Shown here piece after piece: positions 1-5,039 of a stretch of DNA of 5,039 bases (the stretch's first letter is position 1; every line of letters begins with the position of its first letter). The notes under the pieces are model-generated. The model did not search any database and was not told the origin of the DNA. It saw nothing but the letters and a program-made list of their open reading frames with translations. The position numbers were made by a program, and so were the translations under genes. The stretch is taken from assembly GCA_003535395.1 (NCBI GenBank), contig DOHE01000343.1:1-5039 (forward strand), given 5' to 3'. The stretch comes from Clostridiales bacterium. GTDB taxonomy: Bacteria > Bacillota > Clostridia > UBA8921.

Positions 1-969
1 ACGGAGGGTTGGGGGATTTCATGTGAGATCATCCAGACCAGCCGGGAATGGATCCAGGCGATTGACAGCCGCAGGACTCTTCATCTTAAAATACTTGAAA
101 TGACACCAGAAAACATCCTGTTTGTGCATGAAGCCAAGGAATACCTTGCAGAACGGGGTTTCACCCGGCTGGACAGGTATGTTCCCACCCTGGCCGGTCT
201 GCCCTGCCACCCTTTGGGAGATGTCTTTATGGTCATGGTGGATCTTCCGGGAGGAAGAGAAAGCGATTTTGGTGATGAGCATGACCTGGTTCAGGTATCC
301 AGGACACTTGCACGAATGCACCAGTCCTCTGCAGGCTTCCATCCTTCACCTCAGGCCAGAGGAATGGATTATACGGGATTGCTGCCCCTATATTATCGAA
401 AACGCTGTGACGAAATGAAGCGGCATTTTCGGGAAGCCCGGAAAGGGAAAGGAAGGTTTGATCTGGAATTCGCCCTGCATGGTGCTAAATACTGTCAGCT
501 GGCGGAAGAAGTGATCGACCGGCTCCAGACATCTTCCTACAGGAGGATTGCCGGAGAATACAAACAGAATCCCAGCCTTTGCCATCATGACCTGATTTAT
601 CGGAATGTGCTTCTGGATAAGCAGGGGGCCAGCCTGATCAATTTTGAGATGTGCTGCATCGATATCCGGTCATATGACCTGGCGAACCTGATCCGGCGAC
701 GCATGCGCAAGAGCGGGTGGAAAGCCGAAAGTATCCGCATGGTGGTTAAGGCTTACCTGGAAGAGGGGGAACTTCTGCCGGGAGAACTGGAGATCCTTAA
801 ACTCATGCTGCTGTTTCCCCAGAAACTGTGGCGTATCGTCAACAAATATTACAACAGTCGGCGGGGATGGGGAGAAAAGGCCTATCTGGCACAATTATCC
901 GAGATCATAAGGGAAATGGAAGAAAGTGTCGACCTTGTGGAGAGTCTGGAACCCGGATCCGGATTATGA
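1..969 (+). CDS. CotS-family spore coat protein (kinase-like fold), 5'-truncated by window edge
   Basis: The frame is open from base 1, so the start codon lies upstream; 322 residues are visible, and CotS-family proteins are usually about 330-350 aa, so perhaps 20 residues are missing. The ATG at 100 is internal, because family-like sequence continues upstream of it (LHLK with a candidate N-lobe lysine at visible residue 30). The stretch around residues 38-50 (FVHEAKEYLAERGF) and the following GRESDF segment are typical of CotS/YutH-like proteins, which share the aminoglycoside phosphotransferase/choline kinase fold. The catalytic-loop motif is present at residues 195-202 (HHDLIYRN, an HxDxxxxN pattern). 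The later metal-binding motif, normally DFD or DFE, reads NFE at 214-216 and is followed by DIRSYDLANLIRR. CotS proteins of Bacillus and Clostridia are linked to the spore coat; whether this one phosphorylates anything is unknown. It converges on acpS with a 6-bp overlap. Family assignment is confident; exact role is not. Confidence 0.88.
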   Translation, partial: TEGWGISCEIIQTSREWIQAIDSRRTLHLKILEMTPENILFVHEAKEYLAERGFTRLDRYVPTLAGLPCHPLGDVFMVMVDLPGGRESDFGDEHDLVQVSRTLARMHQSSAGFHPSPQARGMDYTGLLPLYYRKRCDEMKRHFREARKGKGRFDLEFALHGAKYCQLAEEVIDRLQTSSYRRIAGEYKQNPSLCHHDLIYRNVLLDKQGASLINFEMCCIDIRSYDLANLIRRRMRKSGWKAESIRMVVKAYLEEGELLPGELEILKLMLLFPQKLWRIVNKYYNSRRGWGEKAYLAQLSEIIREMEESVDLVESLEPGSGL

Positions 970-1344
970 CCAAAGCACGGCCATGGCAAGGGCATGAGTG
1001 GCGGTATGGGACATACTGACGGAAATCCCTTTGCCCCCCAGCTCCTCAAACCGGTTGCGGGCATTCCCATAAACAGTGATCTCAGGCTGTCCGCCCGGCA
1101 GAAGGGAGACTTCCACATTCAGGGGAGTCACCCCCCGGCCAAACCCTGTGCCAAGTGCCTTGGATACGGCTTCCTTTGCCGCGAACCGGGCAGCGAAACT
1201 CAGCCATTGTCCGGCATTCCGGCCGGTACAGTAGGCGATTTCATTTTTTGTGAATACTCGCAATAGAAACCGGTCACCCCGGTTCTCGATGGCTTTCCGG
1301 ATCCTTTCGACTTCCACCATATCCGTACCGCAATAAACAGACAT
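964..1344 (-). CDS. acpS: Holo-[acyl-carrier-protein] synthase AcpS
   Basis: A complete 126-aa protein, the usual length for AcpS. The enzyme transfers 4'-phosphopantetheine from CoA to a serine of acyl carrier protein in the cytoplasm, activating fatty acid synthesis. Two signature blocks are visible: GTDMVEVERI at residues 6-15, with the metal-binding Asp at position 8, and FAARFAAKEAVSKALGTGF at 50-68, with the metal-binding Glu at 58. The C-terminal block SMSHTATHALAMAV is also typical. An AGGAA ribosome binding site (1351-1355 on the minus strand) lies 6 nt before the ATG, which fixes the start. The gene appears monocistronic: its stop codon TAA (964-966) lies inside the last sense codon of the convergent cotS-like gene. 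A probable promoter lies about 50 bp upstream of the start codon. Confidence 0.96.
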   Translation of the reverse strand: MSVYCGTDMVEVERIRKAIENRGDRFLLRVFTKNEIAYCTGRNAGQWLSFAARFAAKEAVSKALGTGFGRGVTPLNVEVSLLPGGQPEITVYGNARNRFEELGGKGISVSMSHTATHALAMAVLWS

Positions 1345-1392
1345 TGAAGGTTCCTGCCCTTTCTGCTGCGCATGATCCGCGCGTTTGGGGAT

Positions 1393-1421
1393 ATTATATT
1401 ACACCCGTGAATAAATTTCAC
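1393..1421 (-). promoter_or_regulatory. Probable sigma-A promoter of acpS
   Basis: On the minus strand a perfect -10 hexamer TATAAT (1398 down to 1393) lies 17 bp downstream of GTGAAA (1421 down to 1416), which matches 4 of 6 bases of the -35 consensus. Transcription would begin near 1386, giving a leader of about 40 nt before the acpS ATG at 1344. The -35 element abuts the short-repeat block that begins at 1423. This is assignment by eye; the -35 is the weaker element. Confidence 0.55.
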
Positions 1422-1422
1422 T

Positions 1423-1512
1423 CTTTCCATGCTTTCCATGTTTTCCATGTTTTCCGGATCTTCCGGATCTTCCGGATTCTCCGGATTCTCCGGATTCTCC
1501 GGATTTTGCGGA
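1423..1512. repeat. Ten tandem 9-bp direct repeats with stepwise sequence drift
   Basis: Ten contiguous 9-bp units, read on the plus strand: ctttccatg twice, ttttccatg once, ttttccgga once, tcttccgga twice, ttctccgga three times, ttttgcgga once. Identical units sit side by side and neighbouring types differ by one to three bases, as expected for serial local duplication of a drifting unit. The block is non-coding: the reading frames through it are low-complexity tripeptide repeats that also run across both promoters. It lies between the divergent acpS and ech-like promoters. Confidence 0.9.
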
Positions 1513-1534
1513 CCGTTTGCGGACCGTTTCCGGA
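1508..1534. repeat. 11-bp direct repeats continuing the 9-bp array
   Basis: The unit GCGGACCGTTT occurs at 1508-1518 and again at 1519-1529, followed by a partial unit beginning CCGGAC. The GCGGA/CCGGA core is shared with the preceding 9-bp units, so this is the same array with a period lengthened by 2 bp. After it the periodicity is lost for about 20 bp before the 10-bp repeats begin. Confidence 0.8.
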
Positions 1535-1556
1535 CTGTGCAGACGACCGGGACGGA

Positions 1557-1585
1557 TCGTACAGAATCGTACAGAATCGTACAGA
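1557..1585. repeat. Three 10-bp direct repeats directly upstream of the -35 element
   Basis: TCGTACAGAA occurs at 1557-1566 and 1567-1576, and a third copy at 1577-1585 lacks only the last base. The spacing is about one helical turn, so all copies present the same DNA face, and the last copy ends 2 bp before the TTGACA at 1588. Position and phasing suit binding of an activator or repressor to the promoter of the ech-like operon, but I recognise no known regulator's site. Confidence 0.8.
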
Positions 1586-1587
1586 CG

Positions 1588-1617
1588 TTGACACTGGACA
1601 TAAGCAGCGGCTATAAT
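1588..1617 (+). promoter_or_regulatory. Consensus sigma-A promoter of the ech-like operon
   Basis: TTGACA at 1588-1593 and TATAAT at 1612-1617 both match the sigma-70/sigma-A consensus in all six bases, with an 18-bp spacer. Transcription should start near 1624, giving a leader of roughly 50 nt before the TTG start at 1676. Nothing else upstream of the operon competes with it. Such a strong core promoter directly behind phased repeats suggests that control acts by repression or through the repeat block. Confidence 0.85.
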
Positions 1618-1627
1618 TGATTCGGAC

Positions 1628-1646
1628 GCAAATACGTGTATTTTGC
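1628..1646 (+). promoter_or_regulatory. Imperfect inverted repeat in the operon leader
   Basis: The arms gcaaata (1628-1634) and tattttgc (1639-1646) can pair with one bulged T around a CGTG loop. It lies about 5-20 nt after the predicted transcription start, so it could form a hairpin at the 5' end of the mRNA or serve as an operator. It is A+T-rich and short and there is no following T tract, so it is not a terminator. Its function is unknown and it could be chance. Confidence 0.3.
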
Positions 1647-1660
1647 ACATGCTGAAAAGG

Positions 1661-1678
1661 AAAGGGGATTTCAACTTG
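1661..1678 (+). promoter_or_regulatory. Ribosome binding site deciding a TTG start
   Basis: AAAGGGG at 1661-1667 lies 8 nt before TTG at 1676. The in-frame upstream candidates, TTG at 1643 and ATG at 1649, have no purine-rich site at a proper distance, and the former falls inside the leader inverted repeat. Starting at 1676 also gives a protein opening directly into its first membrane helix (MQDYLLPVTVAIPSAVALIL), as usual for this family. Confidence 0.7.
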
Positions 1679-3436
1679 CAGGATTACCTGCTTCCCGTGA
1701 CCGTGGCAATCCCTTCCGCAGTTGCTCTGATTCTCTTCCTCGTAAGGGGTTCCGGCTTGCGTAAAATGCTTGTCACATTTTTTGCCGCCCTGCTTTTGGT
1801 GATTGGAATGGCCTTGGCGGCACTGCTTCCTTCAGCAGCAAAGGGGTTGACTCTGGGCATCACCCCGCTGGTGTCCGGATTTGGATGGCTGGCAGCCTTT
1901 GCCAACCTTGCGGTACTCATACTGGCCATGGCAGCGGGACGCCGGCGCCACAATTCCAAAATGATTTTGCTGGCCCTGTTTCAGGCTATACCCTACATGA
2001 TCTTTCGTATTTTTTTTACAGAACCCCAGCTTATCCGCAACACTGCAGCCAATGTGGTGTCCCTGGCTTTCATATCCCTGCTGTACCTGGGCACCGGCGG
2101 GGTGCTGCTCATATCCCGCTGGTTCATGAAGGGGAGCGCGATGCGGAAGTTTCGGGGGCCGGAGTACATGCTGCTGATACTCTCACTTTCTGCTCTGGCC
2201 TTTCTGGCGGCGGATTTTTCCTGGATTTATTTCTGCTTTCTGCTTATCTCCCTGTTGATGTTTGAAATGATGATCTCCGACAACCGGAGCCGGAGCCGGG
2301 AGGATCTGTCCCGGGAAGGCGAGCATCTGCCTGAAGTGCAGGCGAACAGGCCTGCAGAATGTTCTCTGAGGGAGTTGACCCATGCCGCAGTGCAAAAGGA
2401 CGAAAGATGGTTCAACATGACCCTGCTTGCGGGTCTTGTGTTCATGACAGGGATGATCCTGGCGCAATTTGCCAAAAGATCCTCCATGCTGTTTGATTTT
2501 ACCGATCCGCTCATCATGTTCAACAGAACATCTTTTGAGTACGCGATTGCCTTTTTTTGCGCTGCATTTTTCATGTATGCCAGTTCATTTCCGTTTCAGA
2601 AAGCGGTACTGGATCTGGACAGGCTGACATCTGCTGCCGGAGCTTTTATCGCCCTGTGTTTTTCTTTCGGCATCAGCGCATACCTGCTGGTCCGGTTTGC
2701 CCTGCTGATATACGGCAGCACGCTGGGAGCCCTTCTTTCTGTGCTTGGAGCATTGTGCTTCCTGGGAGCGTCTCTGCTTTCCCTGGGGAACAGGGATCCC
2801 TGGCGCAGGACTGTGTTCCACAGTCTTGCTGCATTTTCCCTGCTGGTCTGTTCCATTTCTACGGGCAGGCATGGGATCCTCAGGATTTTTGTGTTTCTTG
2901 GGATCCAGATGCTGACCATGGTGGTGATCCGCTTTTTCATGCAGACGGGCATCACATCTAAATCTTTAAGGCCGGCCGGCCGTCTGCTCCGTTTGCTGCC
3001 GGCAGGAGCGGCGGTTGCTTCCCGGTTCCTGCTTTACCCTCATTTAGCCGATTATCCTGTTATCATACTGTTGCTCATCCCCGGATTGGCCCTGGGGGTG
3101 GCAGATTTTTGCCTGGAACTTGCAGAGGTATTGCAGGATGTACCTTTCCTGACACCCGTCACCCCGCCGGACCGGCCGGCAGAATCCGGCGGATTCGAAC
3201 ACAGGGGGGGCAGAGGTCTGCGTTTTCTTCCCCATATTGGAGGGGATGCCCGGGATTTGGAGGGACCTGCCCGCCTGTTTGCCGGCGCCGGGGACAGGCT
3301 GTATTCTGTGGAGTACCGGCATGGAAGCCTGAAGGATATATTTGACAGGATTCTGCGCAAGGGACGGATGGAAATCTTCTTCCAGATATGCGCGGCATTG
3401 GCATTCCTGGTCCTGTTTGGGGTGGTGACATCATGA
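1676..3436 (+). CDS. NuoL/EchA-like antiporter-type membrane subunit of an Ech-like complex, highly divergent
   Basis: A 586-aa integral membrane protein with about 15-16 predicted helices, for example near residues 4-23, 30-52, 68-87, 96-115, 126-149, 163-200, 246-264, 286-303, 317-340, 349-370, 379-395, 401-423, 460-480 and 566-584. It is matched to the NuoL/M/N antiporter family by order of segments: SSFPFQKAVLDLDRL (303-317) resembles the usual PLHxWLPDA segment, AYLLVRF (335-341) the helix after it, and NRDPWRRTVFHSLAAFSLL (372-390) the DIKRxLAYSTxSQLGY segment. Conserved charged residues of the proton path (the KSAQ lysine, the SALLH histidine, the DIKR lysine, the helix-12 lysine) look replaced. 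A hydrophilic loop at 201-245 and a polar tail at 490-560 before the last helix stand out. First gene of the operon; it overlaps the next by ATGA. The family call rests on faint motifs plus gene order. Confidence 0.72.
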   Translation: MQDYLLPVTVAIPSAVALILFLVRGSGLRKMLVTFFAALLLVIGMALAALLPSAAKGLTLGITPLVSGFGWLAAFANLAVLILAMAAGRRRHNSKMILLALFQAIPYMIFRIFFTEPQLIRNTAANVVSLAFISLLYLGTGGVLLISRWFMKGSAMRKFRGPEYMLLILSLSALAFLAADFSWIYFCFLLISLLMFEMMISDNRSRSREDLSREGEHLPEVQANRPAECSLRELTHAAVQKDERWFNMTLLAGLVFMTGMILAQFAKRSSMLFDFTDPLIMFNRTSFEYAIAFFCAAFFMYASSFPFQKAVLDLDRLTSAAGAFIALCFSFGISAYLLVRFALLIYGSTLGALLSVLGALCFLGASLLSLGNRDPWRRTVFHSLAAFSLLVCSISTGRHGILRIFVFLGIQMLTMVVIRFFMQTGITSKSLRPAGRLLRLLPAGAAVASRFLLYPHLADYPVIILLLIPGLALGVADFCLELAEVLQDVPFLTPVTPPDRPAESGGFEHRGGRGLRFLPHIGGDARDLEGPARLFAGAGDRLYSVEYRHGSLKDIFDRILRKGRMEIFFQICAALAFLVLFGVVTS

Positions 3437-4260
3437 CGACTGTGCTGTTTATACTTCGAGCTGTTCTGTTGTGGGTTCTGGCCCCTGTTGCCGGGGCGCT
3501 CCTGGATACAGGCAGGGGATATATTCTGTCCCGGGCGGGGGATCGCCGGGGGGGATTTTTAATCCCACCCATGGAGACGGTCCGTCAAATGTTGAAAAAA
3601 TCCCCTGAAAAACACGTTGAGATCGAGTCTTACCAGCGTATCGCAGTGTTTTATCCTGTTATCGGAGCAACGGCAGCCGGGCTTGCGGCCTTTGGAGGCG
3701 GTGTGACAGCGGTTTGCATCGCGCTGGCTTTTTCCATGCTGCCGCTGGCTTTCGCCTGCATTGTGTTTCCATCCCCATTTTCCAGGATCTCCGGATACCG
3801 TCTGCTCTTTGGATTTACTGCAGTATTCGTATATTTTCTGCTTTTGTCTGCTGCGGGGATATGGCTTGGCAGCGGGAAGAGTCCGGTTTCCGGGCCTATG
3901 ATCTATCATATGCATTTTTTCCTGCTGCTTATGCCCTGTTTCAAGCTTATGATGGAAGGAAGTAAACCGTTTGGACTGACAGACGGGCTTGGGGATGAAT
4001 TTCCGCCCCGGATGCATCATCTGCTGCGTTTGGGCAGATGGTATCAAAATGCCGGGTTGCTGGCAGTTTGTCTCATGCTTTCCGGTGGAACTCCGGTACT
4101 GGGGGCATCGATATTTCTCATATTATATGCTGTTTCTGTACTGCTTGAGGGAACGGTGGCCCGGATCGGCCTGAAATGGATGCTAAGATGGGGGATCCCT
4201 GCCGGATTTGTCATGCTGGGCATCAACCTGCTGAGCATCTATCTGTTTAAATCGAGGTAA
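3433..4260 (+). CDS. NuoH/EchB-like membrane subunit of an Ech-like complex, divergent
   Basis: A 275-aa membrane protein with about eight hydrophobic segments. NuoH/EchB links the peripheral arm of complex I-type enzymes to the proton-pumping subunits. The start ATG shares ATGA with the upstream stop, behind a GGGGTGGTG purine-rich stretch (3419-3427), which favours this start over upstream in-frame ones. Residues 24-60 (LSRAGDRRGGFLIPP, then METVRQMLKKSPEK) follow the shape of the NuoH loop QxRxGPNxxGxxGxLQPxxDxxKLxxKE, although the Gly-Pro is now Gly-Asp. Residues 176-190 (GSKPFGLTDGLGDEF) match the RxPFDLPEAExELV loop, but the central acidic cluster is reduced to D184, D188 and E189. HHLLRLGRWYQNAG (195-208) resembles the following EchB helix with its Glu replaced by Arg. 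Position between the NuoL-like and NuoB-like genes fits echB. Confidence 0.78.
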   Translation: MTTVLFILRAVLLWVLAPVAGALLDTGRGYILSRAGDRRGGFLIPPMETVRQMLKKSPEKHVEIESYQRIAVFYPVIGATAAGLAAFGGGVTAVCIALAFSMLPLAFACIVFPSPFSRISGYRLLFGFTAVFVYFLLLSAAGIWLGSGKSPVSGPMIYHMHFFLLLMPCFKLMMEGSKPFGLTDGLGDEFPPRMHHLLRLGRWYQNAGLLAVCLMLSGGTPVLGASIFLILYAVSVLLEGTVARIGLKWMLRWGIPAGFVMLGINLLSIYLFKSR

Positions 4261-4281
4261 ATGCTGGAGAGAGGCATGGAG

Positions 4282-4707
4282 ATGAATCATAACCTTCGTA
4301 TATTTCGGATTGATACAGCGGGCTGTGGGGGTTGTGCCCTTGAGCTGGAGGCACTGGCGGCCATGCCTCAGGAAGGTGGCAAACCGGCTGTGGAATGGGT
4401 CAGCGATCCTTCCCTGGCGGATCTTCTGGTCATAAGCGGCGGACCGAACCTGCGCAGCCGCCGCCTGGTGGAAAATGCCTGGAAACGAATGCCTCCTCAT
4501 GCCAAAATTGCAGCAGTGGGCGCCTGTGCATGCACCGGTGGTTTATTCGGGCAATTCGAGCAGATGACCGGAGCGGATGCGTTTTTTCCCGTAAACATCT
4601 ATATCCGGGGATGCGCTCCTTCTCCCCAGGCATTGCTGGCAGGCTTGCAGGCTGCCATGAACTGTCGCCCCAACAAGGATGGGGAGGTGGATCCGGATGA
4701 AGGATGA
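4282..4707 (+). CDS. NuoB/EchC-like [4Fe-4S] small subunit
   Basis: A 141-aa soluble protein of the complex I 20-kDa/[NiFe]-hydrogenase small-subunit family. It carries the [4Fe-4S] cluster that passes electrons towards the large subunit at the membrane surface. Four cysteines sit where ligands are expected: C15 and C18 in DTAGCGGCALELEAL, C82 in AVGACACTGG, and C111 in YIRGCAPSPQALLAGL; this last motif is usually GCPPxP. The segment ADLLVISGGPN (46-56) is the usual nucleotide-fold strand. I start at ATG 4282, where GGAGAGAGG (4266-4274) is 7 nt upstream. The in-frame ATG at 4261 directly follows the upstream TAA, with GAGG only 3 nt before it, and would add 7 residues (148 aa). The short length, with no extra C-terminal domain, is EchC-like. 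Confidence 0.9.
   Translation: MNHNLRIFRIDTAGCGGCALELEALAAMPQEGGKPAVEWVSDPSLADLLVISGGPNLRSRRLVENAWKRMPPHAKIAAVGACACTGGLFGQFEQMTGADAFFPVNIYIRGCAPSPQALLAGLQAAMNCRPNKDGEVDPDEG
4681..4690 (+). promoter_or_regulatory. Strong ribosome binding site inside the end of the NuoB-like gene
   Basis: GGGGAGGTGG lies about 7 nt before the ATG at 4697 and within the last codons of the preceding gene. It selects ATG 4697 over the in-frame ATG 4709 and implies translational coupling across the 11-bp gene overlap. Confidence 0.7.
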
Positions 4708-5039
4708 GATGCGGCAGATCCATCCAGATCAGCTGGCTATGCTGCTTCGCACGATGAAGCTGGACGGAGCGGACCTGGCAGCCATTTTTTGTCATCATGA
4801 ATCGGAGATCACCCGGGGCGATCCGGCAGTTTCGCTGGAACTTCTCTACTGTTTCCGTCTTGCCAATCAAAAAATGGAGATCGTGTGCGTTCGGATTTCT
4901 GCAGAACAGGAGCTGGTCAGCGCCTGTCCGGTATTTCCCGGTACCCTGTTCTACGAAAATCGGATCCGGGATTTTTACGGGATACGGTTTGAAGGCTTGG
5001 AACCGGATCATGGCCGGCGTTTTTTAGGTGGCGGTCGGC
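4697..5039 (+). CDS. NuoC/EchD-like 30-kDa-type subunit, 3'-truncated by window edge
   Basis: 114 codons are visible and the frame is open at the right edge. NuoC/EchD is a small peripheral subunit that packs against the large (NuoD/EchE) subunit. The C-terminal part carries the family signature: PVFPGTLFYENRIRDFYGI (residues 75-93), then FEGLEPDHGRRF, equivalent to the IFPxAxxxExExxDxFGIxFxGxPDxxR pattern of complex I 30-kDa subunits. EchD proteins are only about 110-130 aa, so the gene is probably near its end. The N-terminal half, including the strand LELLYCFRLAN and EIVCVRI, is consistent with the family fold. It overlaps the NuoB-like gene by 11 bp. In Ech operons the next genes encode the NuoD-like large subunit and a two-cluster ferredoxin-like subunit; neither is in view. 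Confidence 0.88.
   Translation, partial: MKDEMRQIHPDQLAMLLRTMKLDGADLAAIFCHHESEITRGDPAVSLELLYCFRLANQKMEIVCVRISAEQELVSACPVFPGTLFYENRIRDFYGIRFEGLEPDHGRRFLGGGR

Noticed and set aside
953..962. Palindrome CCGGATCCGG as a terminator for cotS or acpS
   Set aside because: It has no loop, lies inside the coding sequence, and no T tract follows on either strand.
1423..1585. CRISPR array
   Set aside because: Units are 9-11 bp, contiguous and drifting, with no unique spacers and no cas genes nearby.
1200..1601. Minus-strand frame with PEN/PED tripeptide repeats
   Set aside because: It overlaps the start of acpS out of frame and its repeat is again the 9-bp array; no independent sign of coding.
1344..1616. 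Plus-strand frame with Phe-Arg-Ile repeats
   Set aside because: Low-complexity product of the same array, ending at the -10 element of the operon promoter.
1399..1674. Minus-strand frame with collagen-like Gly-X-Y repeats (GESGES..., GKHGKH...)
   Set aside because: The triplets come from the 9-bp repeats read in frame. The frame runs across both promoters and has no convincing ribosome binding site or family resemblance outside the repeats.
2010..3554. Homopolymer runs (T8 at 2010-2017, G7 at 3204-3210, G7 at 3548-3554) as phase-variation sites
   Set aside because: Runs of 7-8 are short, all frames are intact, and such membrane-complex genes are not typical phase-variable loci; no further evidence.
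3551..3566. Hairpin GGGATT/AATCCC with a TTT loop in the NuoH-like gene
   Set aside because: It lies in a continuous coding region near its 5' end without a downstream T tract; probably chance.
3559..4047. Minus-strand 162-aa frame opposite the NuoH-like gene
   Set aside because: A shadow of the real gene, with unordered His/Gln/Lys-rich composition and no recognisable motif.
4430..5011. Minus-strand 193-aa frame opposite the NuoB-like and NuoC-like genes
   Set aside because: It spans two well-supported plus-strand genes and shows no family motif.

Overview
The window looks like chromosomal DNA of an anaerobic, spore-forming member of the Clostridia. It holds a CotS-family spore-coat protein gene, a bacterial acpS, and the start of an Ech-type (energy-converting hydrogenase-like, complex I-related) membrane complex operon. 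Gene density is high, Shine-Dalgarno sites are strong and purine-rich, base composition is moderate, and no mobile element is visible. I cannot name the species.

Layout. Positions 1-969 (+) are the 3' part of a CotS-like kinase-fold gene whose beginning lies outside the window. It converges on acpS (964-1344, -); the two reading frames overlap by 6 bp at their stop codons, leaving no room for a terminator between them. Positions 1345-1675 are the only long non-coding stretch. It contains a probable acpS promoter facing left, a 163-bp block of short direct repeats in 9-, 11- and 10-bp periods, and a promoter facing right with both hexamers at consensus (TTGACA, 18 bp, TATAAT). The repeat block fills almost exactly the space between the two -35 elements. 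The leader after the right-hand promoter carries a small inverted repeat and a good Shine-Dalgarno site that points to a TTG start at 1676.

From 1676 to the right edge, four tightly packed co-directional genes run in the order NuoL-like, NuoH-like, NuoB-like, NuoC-like. This is the gene order of echA-echB-echC-echD. Junctions are a 4-bp ATGA overlap, a 21-bp gap (or a directly abutting start) and an 11-bp overlap, so they form one transcription unit. The large (NuoD/EchE-like) and ferredoxin-like (NuoI/EchF-like) subunits are expected just beyond the right edge.

Main interest. The two soluble subunits look orthodox: the NuoB-like protein keeps four cysteines placed as [4Fe-4S] ligands, and the NuoC-like protein keeps its C-terminal family motif. 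The two membrane subunits are very divergent. By eye they lack most of the charged residues that carry protons in NuoL/EchA and NuoH/EchB. This may therefore be an Ech-like or Ehr-like complex whose membrane arm is degenerate or works in another way. That is inferred from remembered family motifs, not from a computed alignment. The missing large subunit would decide whether it is a hydrogenase.
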